A DNA stretch of 5,978 nt from Bacilli bacterium (GTDB lineage: Bacteria; Bacillota_I; Bacilli_A; ML615J-28; CAG-698): assembly GCA_016282055.1 (NCBI GenBank), contig JAEEJT010000157.1, positions 1-5,978 of the forward strand. The letters run 5' to 3'. The notes under the pieces are model-generated. The model was not told the origin of the DNA and ran no database searches. It was given only the letters and a program-made list of their open reading frames with translations. The stretch's first letter is position 1, and the number at the start of each line of letters is the position of its first letter. Positions 1 through 5,673 of this stretch are shown piece by piece. A program made the translations under genes and the position numbers.

Positions 1-3000
1 TATACTATTAATGTTGCTAATAGTGTTCAAAGTGTTGAATTATTCCCAACACTTGCTAGTCAATATGCTAAAGTAATTAATAACGATGCACCAAGTGGTA
101 TGCCTTATACATTAAACATTGGTGATAATGAGTTATATGTTACAATCCAAGCAGAAGATCCAAATAATGTAACAAATTATAAGATTAACTTTGTTAAAGA
201 TGATGTTACTACATTAAGTGATCTTGTACTTTATGATGATCAAGGTAATGAAATTACTATTACTCCAGAATTTGATCCTGCAACATTAGTTTATAATGCA
301 ACTGTTCCATATACTGTAACAGGTGTTGAATTTGAATATACTGTTGATGGTGGAGAAAATGTTACAGTTACTGAAACTGGAACTACTAACTTAAAAGCTA
401 ATAAAGTAAATAAAGCAGAAATAGTAGTTAAAGCTGCTTCTACAGCTTCAACAAAATATCAATTTAATATTACTAGAGAAGCTGGTAATGATGAAAACTT
501 CATTGAAACATATAGAAAAGAAGATGGTAATGAGATTGAAGGTTATAATAAGAACAGTAATGATTGGACTTATATATTACCAAGAAATACTACATTCTTT
601 AATCCAACTATAACTGTTTCAGCTGATGCTACTTATGAATTACCAACTGATAAGACTTTGACTTTCGGTAAGAATACTAAAAAGATTACTGTTACAAGTC
701 AAACTGGTATTCCAAATGTTTATACATTTGAAATTTATTGTACTGATACTAATACTGATTTCAGAGACTTTAAGTTATTAACTAAAGAAAATGGTACTGA
801 CCTATTAAACTCTGATGGTGAAGTTGCATTTACATTTAATCCTGATACTTTAAATTATGAAATTATTGTGCCTTATGCTACAAGTCAATTCTATTTGAAA
901 GCTGATGCATATAGTGAATATTCACAAGTAAAATTAAATGAAAACTTATTCACAAGTTCATTAAAAACTTTAGATGAAGGACCAAATGTATTTAAACTTT
1001 ATGTATTAAGTGAATATGGTCAATTTAATCCAACTGCTGCTAATGGTAAGTCTGCAACATATACTATTAGAATTACTAGACTTGAAGGTAATACTGATAA
1101 TACATTAAAAGAGTTACATGTATTAGTTGGTGATGAAGATAAACTTCTTGATTTCAATCCACAAGGAACTGAATTTACTATTCAAAATATTGGTAATGTA
1201 ACTAGTGTTAATGTTACTTATGTTAAAAAATATGAGACACAAGAAGTTAGTGGTCAAGTTGGTAATCAAGAATTACAAATTGGTACTGGTGATGATGTTA
1301 ATGGATTCTTCCTTGATGTTTATGTAAAACCAGAAAAAGGTGACTCAAGAAGATATAGAGTAAGAATCACTCGTGGATCTGTTGAATTAAGTAGTGATAC
1401 AACAATTAATTTCATAACTGTTAAAGATTCTATCGGTACTGAATATTTAGGTCAATCTAATTTCAGTGCTACTAGAACTCAATATTCATATGATATTCCT
1501 TATAATGCTCAATCTGTGACAATTACTGCTAATAAATTAGCTATGTCTCCTGCTACAATTGTTGGTGAAGGAACAATAACTATTACACCTTTAATGCGTG
1601 GAACAACTAAGGAATATGAGGTTTATGCTATTGCTGAAAATTTAACTGAAGGAACACATTATAAAATTACATTAACTTATCTACAAGCAGATGTTAAGTG
1701 CCACTTGATTGAATTAAAGCAAGATGGTGAATTAGTTAAAGATATTAATCGTGGTGTATTTAATCCTGATGAAAGAAATGAAGCTAGAAAGTATGAATAT
1801 AATTTAGGTGTAGTTTCTTATAATGACCCTGCTTATATGATTTTCTCTGCTGTTGCTGAAGATGCTACATGTACAATCACTGGTGATATTGGATACAGAC
1901 CATTAGTTGTTGGTACAAATACCTTTGTTATTACATGTTATGCTCAAGATAATGTTACATATGCTCAATATATAATTACTGTTAAACGTGATGCTGAAAC
2001 TCCTAAATTATTAAGTTTAAAAGTTGATGGATATGAATTATTAGATACAACTGGTCATCAAACAACATTTGATCCAGATACTTATGCTTATAATTGTGAT
2101 GTTATTTACTATACTTTAACTGCTCATATTACTGCAACTGTAGAAGATCCAACTTATACTGTTACATGTACTCCAAGTTTATCTTCTAGTGCTAATGGAA
2201 CTGGAAATATAAGATCTTTTGAAACAACTGAATTAATTGAAGGTACTACAAGTTTATTTACAATTACTGTAACAGCAAAAGATGGTAAATCAACTCCATA
2301 TTATTTAAATATTAGACGTTTTGATCAACCTAGTGCAAGTACTAGTGTTAAGGCTATTAAAGCTTATACTGATGCAGATCGTACTAAATTATTTAGTGCA
2401 TTTGAATTTAGTGATTTAATTGATTCTTATGGTACTTTAAATGCTGATAACGCAGTTAACGATTTATATTTTGAAATTGAATTTGATAATAATGTAAATG
2501 CTATTGCTAGAGTTTATAACAATAAGGGATTAAAAGAAGGTAATAACCAATTGTTTATTGTTGTAACTGCAGAAGATGGCAGAACACAACGTATTATTGA
2601 TATGAATGTTAATCGTGCTCCTATGGTATTTGAAGTTGATAAAGAAGCTACAAGCTTTGTTTGCTACCAAGATGAAAATGATGAATATCATTATTACATT
2701 GATTTAGGTAAGAATAAAGCAACTGCAATCGCTAATTACATAAGTTATATTAATAAATTAGATCAAGATCATTTACAAGTTACACAACTTACTGGTGATG
2801 TTGATGATAGTTCTACTGAAGTATTATTAGAAGTATCTGATGGTACTAACTCACAAATTGTTACTTTATCATTAAATACTGAAAAGACTATATTTAATAC
2901 AAGTAACTTATGGATATGGATTCTATTCCTAGCTGGAATTATATTATTAGTAATTATCTTAATTTCTGTTAATAAAGATAAATACGGTGCTATTACTAAG

Positions 3001-3018
3001 AAGAGAAAAAAGATTTAA
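1..3018 (+). CDS. Large membrane-anchored surface protein with tandem cadherin-like beta-sandwich repeats (5' end outside window)
   Basis: The reading frame is open from base 1 to the TAA at 3016-3018, so 1005 C-terminal residues are visible. The first in-frame ATG (100) lies inside a repeat unit, has no Shine-Dalgarno before it and is not the start. The protein is a string of about nine Thr/Asn/Val-rich units of roughly 85-110 residues. A typical unit runs: hydrophobic strand, 'F(D/N)P-T-x-Y' turn, 'VPY'-like strand, 'GxNxFxIxVxAxDG', then 'YxIxITR'. This matches the cadherin-like beta-sandwich family (Pfam PF12733 type) seen in Firmicutes surface proteins. Near the C-terminus lie one hydrophobic helix (2908-2970) and a basic tail ending KKRKKI, with no LPXTG. 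The array should therefore sit outside the cell, held by a membrane anchor. The likely role is adhesion or a structural stalk; the ligand is unknown. It is followed after 17 bases by the EAL gene, probably in one operon. CDS certain; family likely; function inferred. Confidence 0.93.
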   Translation, partial: YTINVANSVQSVELFPTLASQYAKVINNDAPSGMPYTLNIGDNELYVTIQAEDPNNVTNYKINFVKDDVTTLSDLVLYDDQGNEITITPEFDPATLVYNATVPYTVTGVEFEYTVDGGENVTVTETGTTNLKANKVNKAEIVVKAASTASTKYQFNITREAGNDENFIETYRKEDGNEIEGYNKNSNDWTYILPRNTTFFNPTITVSADATYELPTDKTLTFGKNTKKITVTSQTGIPNVYTFEIYCTDTNTDFRDFKLLTKENGTDLLNSDGEVAFTFNPDTLNYEIIVPYATSQFYLKADAYSEYSQVKLNENLFTSSLKTLDEGPNVFKLYVLSEYGQFNPTAANGKSATYTIRITRLEGNTDNTLKELHVLVGDEDKLLDFNPQGTEFTIQNIGNVTSVNVTYVKKYETQEVSGQVGNQELQIGTGDDVNGFFLDVYVKPEKGDSRRYRVRITRGSVELSSDTTINFITVKDSIGTEYLGQSNFSATRTQYSYDIPYNAQSVTITANKLAMSPATIVGEGTITITPLMRGTTKEYEVYAIAENLTEGTHYKITLTYLQADVKCHLIELKQDGELVKDINRGVFNPDERNEARKYEYNLGVVSYNDPAYMIFSAVAEDATCTITGDIGYRPLVVGTNTFVITCYAQDNVTYAQYIITVKRDAETPKLLSLKVDGYELLDTTGHQTTFDPDTYAYNCDVIYYTLTAHITATVEDPTYTVTCTPSLSSSANGTGNIRSFETTELIEGTTSLFTITVTAKDGKSTPYYLNIRRFDQPSASTSVKAIKAYTDADRTKLFSAFEFSDLIDSYGTLNADNAVNDLYFEIEFDNNVNAIARVYNNKGLKEGNNQLFIVVTAEDGRTQRIIDMNVNRAPMVFEVDKEATSFVCYQDENDEYHYYIDLGKNKATAIANYISYINKLDQDHLQVTQLTGDVDDSSTEVLLEVSDGTNSQIVTLSLNTEKTIFNTSNLWIWILFLAGIILLVIILISVNKDKYGAITKKRKKI
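205..2619 (+). repeat. Array of eight recognisable cadherin-like repeat units
   Basis: These are protein-level repeats, strongly diverged at the DNA level. Approximate units by base: 205-483, 490-744, 757-1083, 1102-1377, 1402-1680, 1699-1992, 2005-2319 and 2347-2619. Bases 1-195 hold the second half of an earlier unit. Most units end in a basic strand motif: NITR, IRITR, VRITR, ITVKR, LNIRR or MNVNR. Units two (EIYCTD) and five (ITLTYL) deviate. Several carry a turn such as FDPATLVY, FNPDTLNY or FDPDTYAY about 20-25 residues in, which is the hallmark of this family. Boundaries were set by eye and may be off by several residues. Confidence 0.75.
2908..2970 (+). other. C-terminal transmembrane helix of the surface protein
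   Basis: About 21 hydrophobic residues (beginning LWIWILFLAG, continuing Ile/Leu/Val-rich) are followed directly by NKDKYGAITKKRKKI. The positive charges after the helix predict an outside-to-inside orientation, with the repeat array outside and a 15-residue tail inside. No LPXTG or related sortase motif precedes the helix, so the protein should stay membrane-anchored rather than be linked to a cell wall. Confidence 0.9.
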
Positions 3019-3021
3019 TAT

Positions 3022-3031
3022 AGGGGATGAT
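3022..3031 (+). promoter_or_regulatory. Ribosome binding site that fixes the start of the EAL gene
   Basis: AGGGGATGAT matches 8 of 10 positions of the extended anti-SD complement AGGAGGTGAT. AGGGG ends 9 bases before the ATG at 3036, which is ideal spacing. The alternative ATG at 3027 overlaps this SD and has no spacing of its own, so 3036 is the better start and the protein has 824 residues instead of 827. The site lies 3 bases after the upstream stop codon, consistent with co-transcription and possible translational coupling. Confidence 0.85.
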
Positions 3032-3035
3032 TATT

Positions 3036-5510
3036 ATGAATTTATTAAATCTAAATAATTTAACATTTTCTAATATCATCCTTGCCCTTATGAGCGACGA
3101 AGTATTGGTTGCAATAGGTTTTGCTCTTTTAGTAATTATCGCGTTTAGTTTATTTAGATATAATTATAGAGCTCAAATGATCGTTCAATTCTATATGAAT
3201 GATGAATGTGATATTTATAGTAAAAGAGGTCTAGAAAAGTATTTACATAGAAATAAGAGAAAACTAAAAGACCCTTCACTTGTTATAGTGAAAATCGAAA
3301 ACTTAGGTTATATATATAATTCAACATTTCAAGATAAAGAAGAAATGATGTATATAATTAGTAATTGTATGCTTAAAGGGTTAGGAAGATTAGAAACCGT
3401 AGCAAGAATATCATTTGATACATTTATTATCTTAGTTGATGGTAAAAGTAAAGATGAGATTAGACAATATTGTAAAGATTTAGATGAAAGAATGCAAAGT
3501 ATTTACTTTGAATCATTTGGATCTTATTTCTTTAACTTGAAATTTGGTGTTTATGAAAAAACTCCTTTAAAGGATATTAAGAAAACTTTACTTTATGCAT
3601 TATCTATTCTTGATTATTCAAAGTATAAAGAAGGAAATATTTATTTCTATTCTGATGACGTTGAAAAAGGTATTGCAAAGACTGAACTTATCAATAATTT
3701 AAAAGCAGAAGCTTTAGAATTAAAACAATTTGTTCCTTTTATTCAACCAAAAGTTAATTTTAAAACTGGACAAGTTGTTGGTGGAGAAGTTTTAGTTAGA
3801 TGGCTTGATGGTAATGGTAATGTATTATTCTTTCCTAATGAGTTTATTCCTTTATTTGAAAAGAATGGTTTTATAAAGAACATTGACTTTGAAATGTTTG
3901 AACAAACTTGTATTTATTTACAAACTTTAATTAGAAAAGGTTATAGAGATGTTGTTTTATCTTTGAATATTTCTAAGATAAACTTTGAATCTAAAACTTT
4001 CCTTGATGAAATTACAAAGATTGTAACTAAATATAATGTTCCAACTGCAAATATTGAGTTTGAGATTACAGAAACTATTTCTATGATTAATCCTCAATAT
4101 ATTTCTCATTGCATTATGAAACTTAGAAATTTAGGATATAAAGTAGCTATGGATGACTTTGGTAAAGAGTATTCTTCACTTGGAAACTTAGTTTCAAATC
4201 CATTTGATACTATTAAACTTGATATGGTATTCTTTGAGAATAGTTTAAATACATCAAAAGAAAAAGTTATTACTGAAAATATCATTAATTTATTAAATAA
4301 CATTAATACTGAAATTGTTTGTGAAGGTGTAAGAGATAAACAAACATTAGAGATTCTATCTCAAATGACTCGTGATGTAATTATTCAAGGTTATTCTATC
4401 TCTAAACCAATTCCTTTAAATCAATTTGAGGCTATTTTAAATACAGACTATACAACATATTTCCCTGAGATTATTGAAGAGGAGGAGGAAGAAGAATTAC
4501 CACCTGCTCGTGATGTTTATAGTAATGTTTCTGAATTAGGTGTTGTACCTGTTAGCGAAAAAGATAATGAAGAATTAAATGAGATTAAAGAACGTCTTGA
4601 TAACTTAAGTACTTTATTTGAAAAGAGTTTTGAGAAAGAAAAAGCAGATAGTCAAAAGTCTGAACTTGATCAATTAAAAGCTGAAATTGAAAAACTTAAT
4701 AGTTCAAAATCAGTTAATTCATCAAGTAATGATGCGTTATTAAATGCTATTCTTTTACAAATGACTAACATGAATAATCAAAATCATTCTAATACATCAA
4801 ATGATGATAAGATTATGATGTTAATAAATGAGATAAATGAACTTAAGAATAAGAGCAAGATGGATGCTTTAATGAATGAGATTGAAGAACTTAAGAACAA
4901 GAATAAAGATCTTGCTAGACAAAACAGTGACTATCAAGAAAGAAGTCAATTTACTAATACTCAAACTGGTGAAAATAGAGTAAATAGACCTAATCCTACT
5001 CGTAATTTTGGAGGAAATAATCAAAAAGAAAATACTCATATAGATGACGATAGCAAAAATCTTGTTAATGACAATGTTAATAGTGAAGAGTCTTTAGTTC
5101 CTGCTGAAGTTAAAACTAGTAAATTACTTGTAGATAAAGCTAAAGAAGCGAGTGTTGAACAAAAGTATATTTATAATTTATTAAAAAATGATATTATGAA
5201 ATATATGTTTATTCAATGTAAACCAAGTAAGTCTTATGACAAGTTCTATACAGGTAAAGAATGTCTTGCTAAACTTAATATTACAAAGAAATCTATTAGA
5301 ATTTATCTTGCTTTAAATCCTAGTGATTATCCAATAGATCAATTCCCTAGAAAAGATGTTGGTGATATTAAGGCTCATAAAGATACTCCATTATGTTTAA
5401 TTGTTAGAAGTCAAACATCTATTAGAAAATGTGAACAATTAATTAATGATTTAATGAAACAAAAAGGAATTAAAATTAACAGAAGTTATAAGAAAACTAA
5501 TTATGTTTAG
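3036..5510 (+). CDS. Membrane-tethered c-di-GMP EAL phosphodiesterase with degenerate GGDEF, coiled coils and a C-terminal domain of unknown function
   Basis: Residues are numbered from the ATG at 3036. One membrane helix (about 23-40) is followed by RYNYR, predicting a cytoplasmic body. Residues about 50-190 look like a GGDEF domain whose signature is SFDTF (126-130), so cyclase activity is not expected. The EAL domain (about 218-465) keeps E251 (as EVL), N311, E343 and E346 (EITE), D373-D374 (DDFG), K394 and D396 (KLD), E430 (EGV) and Q451 (QGY). Their spacing is canonical, so c-di-GMP hydrolysis is plausible. The second Glu of the usual EGVE is Arg433. Then come seven Glu (481-487), coiled coils (about 510-554 and 590-635) separated by an Asn/Ser-rich linker, a polar linker, and a basic C-terminal domain (about 695-824). 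No extracellular sensor domain is seen. It is the second gene of an operon with the surface protein and ends at the terminator at 5521. EAL assignment is firm; activity and target are inferred. Confidence 0.93.
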   Translation: MNLLNLNNLTFSNIILALMSDEVLVAIGFALLVIIAFSLFRYNYRAQMIVQFYMNDECDIYSKRGLEKYLHRNKRKLKDPSLVIVKIENLGYIYNSTFQDKEEMMYIISNCMLKGLGRLETVARISFDTFIILVDGKSKDEIRQYCKDLDERMQSIYFESFGSYFFNLKFGVYEKTPLKDIKKTLLYALSILDYSKYKEGNIYFYSDDVEKGIAKTELINNLKAEALELKQFVPFIQPKVNFKTGQVVGGEVLVRWLDGNGNVLFFPNEFIPLFEKNGFIKNIDFEMFEQTCIYLQTLIRKGYRDVVLSLNISKINFESKTFLDEITKIVTKYNVPTANIEFEITETISMINPQYISHCIMKLRNLGYKVAMDDFGKEYSSLGNLVSNPFDTIKLDMVFFENSLNTSKEKVITENIINLLNNINTEIVCEGVRDKQTLEILSQMTRDVIIQGYSISKPIPLNQFEAILNTDYTTYFPEIIEEEEEEELPPARDVYSNVSELGVVPVSEKDNEELNEIKERLDNLSTLFEKSFEKEKADSQKSELDQLKAEIEKLNSSKSVNSSSNDALLNAILLQMTNMNNQNHSNTSNDDKIMMLINEINELKNKSKMDALMNEIEELKNKNKDLARQNSDYQERSQFTNTQTGENRVNRPNPTRNFGGNNQKENTHIDDDSKNLVNDNVNSEESLVPAEVKTSKLLVDKAKEASVEQKYIYNLLKNDIMKYMFIQCKPSKSYDKFYTGKECLAKLNITKKSIRIYLALNPSDYPIDQFPRKDVGDIKAHKDTPLCLIVRSQTSIRKCEQLINDLMKQKGIKINRSYKKTNYV
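3198..3620 (+). other. Degenerate GGDEF domain
   Basis: The fold is recognised from the order of weak matches. NDECDIYSKRGLEKYL resembles the leading 'D-x-LTGLxNR' region. LVIVKIENLGYIYN resembles the strand and substrate-binding segment usually reading 'DiDxFKxiND'. ARISFDTFIIL aligns with 'xRxGGDEFxxL'. Both glycines of GGDEF and the catalytic Glu are lost, so this is probably a regulatory or structural domain. GTP binding cannot be judged without a structure. Edges are approximate. Confidence 0.75.
3687..4430 (+). other. EAL domain (cyclic-di-GMP phosphodiesterase), catalytic residues largely intact
   Basis: Motifs in order: FIQPKVNFKTGQVVGGEVLVRW-like core with the metal-binding E251, LSLNIS (N311), FEITET (E343), MDDFGKEYSSLGNL (D373, D374), IKLDM (K394), VCEGVR (E430) and IQGYSISKPIP (Q451). 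The intervals 60, 32, 30, 21, 36 and 21 between the key residues fit catalytic EAL domains. The loop after DDFG reads KEYSSL instead of the usual GxGYSSL style (TGYSSL). EGVR replaces EGVE. Confidence 0.92.
4821..4916 (+). repeat. Tandem 48-base duplication in the second coiled coil
   Basis: Two adjacent 48-base units (4821-4868 and 4869-4916) encode LINEINELKNKSK and LMNEIEELKNKNK. About 31 of the first 39 bases agree, much closer than expected for convergent coiled-coil sequence alone, so a fairly recent internal duplication is likely. The period of 16 residues is not a multiple of the heptad. Confidence 0.75.
5118..5507 (+). other. C-terminal basic domain of a recurring uncharacterised Firmicutes type
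   Basis: Residues about 695-824 form a compact, Lys-rich domain. They follow the order of a module I recall from many uncharacterised Clostridia/Bacilli proteins: a helix with 'LKNDIMKY', then 'YDKFYTGKECLAKLNI', then the strand 'IYLALNPSDY', then 'DVGDIKAHKDTPL', then 'RKCEQLINDLM'. The remembered consensus has LYLALDPxDY, a 'D-x-SDxKxYEDVP' stretch and 'YAKELIxxLM' at the same places. Function is unknown to me. The family match is from memory and needs a profile search. Confidence 0.6.
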
Positions 5511-5520
5511 TTTTAGTTCT

Positions 5521-5549
5521 AGGCTTAGTCAATTGACTAAGCCTTTTTT
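5521..5549 (+). terminator. Intrinsic terminator after the EAL gene
   Basis: AGGCTTAGTC-AATT-GACTAAGCCT forms a perfect 10-bp stem with a 4-base loop (5521-5544). A run of six T (5544-5549, the first also pairing in the stem) completes a classic rho-independent terminator. It begins 10 bases after the TAG stop at 5508-5510. There is no matching A-run on the left side, so it works for the + strand only. It separates the surface protein/EAL unit from the GAPDH gene. Confidence 0.95.
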
Positions 5550-5609
5550 ATATCTTTCTATATTATAGATAATTGAATTTAGTAAAAAAATAAATGTTAT
5601 TTAAATGTA

Positions 5610-5638
5610 TTGTATATTATATTTAATTGTGATATAAT
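5610..5638 (+). promoter_or_regulatory. Promoter of the GAPDH gene (extended -10, housekeeping sigma type)
   Basis: A perfect TATAAT (5633-5638) is preceded by TGA (5630-5632), giving an extended -10 (TGn). A weak -35, TTGTAT (5610-5615), sits exactly 17 bases upstream. Transcription should start near 5645, leaving a leader of about 29 bases. A run of seven A lies upstream (5584-5590) and could act as an UP element, as suits a highly expressed glycolytic gene. Confidence 0.8.
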
Positions 5639-5657
5639 AATAAAGGTAAAAAACCAT

Positions 5658-5665
5658 AAAGGAGG
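5658..5665 (+). promoter_or_regulatory. Consensus ribosome binding site of the GAPDH gene
   Basis: AAAGGAGG ends 8 bases before the ATG at 5674, which is optimal spacing. It rules out the nearer ATG at 5667, which is followed at once by TAA. Confidence 0.92.
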
Positions 5666-5673
5666 AATGTAAA

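Noticed and set aside
100..102. ATG as a start for the surface protein
   Set aside because: The frame is open to base 1, the upstream codons encode the same repeat type (for example YTINVANSV), and there is no Shine-Dalgarno before it.
3027..3029. Earlier ATG as start of the EAL gene
   Set aside because: It sits inside the SD sequence AGGGGATGAT. The ATG at 3036 has the correct spacing.
4106..4303. Minus-strand 65-codon open frame
   Set aside because: It lies wholly inside the EAL domain, opposite the DDFG and KLD motifs. It has no recognisable domain and is readily explained as a shadow of an AT-rich conserved gene.
4480..4488. AGGAGGAGG inside the EAL gene as an internal ribosome binding site
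   Set aside because: It is the Glu-codon run of the acidic linker. No in-frame ATG lies at a usable distance downstream.
5557..5569. TCTATA-T-TATAGA inverted repeat upstream of the GAPDH promoter
   Set aside because: A short all-A/T-rich palindrome about 40 bases upstream of the -35 is expected by chance at this composition. It matches no operator I recognise.
5667..5672. ATGTAA start-stop between the RBS and the GAPDH start
   Set aside because: Its ATG lies only 1 base after GGAGG, too close to the SD for initiation. Probably chance in an AT-rich leader.
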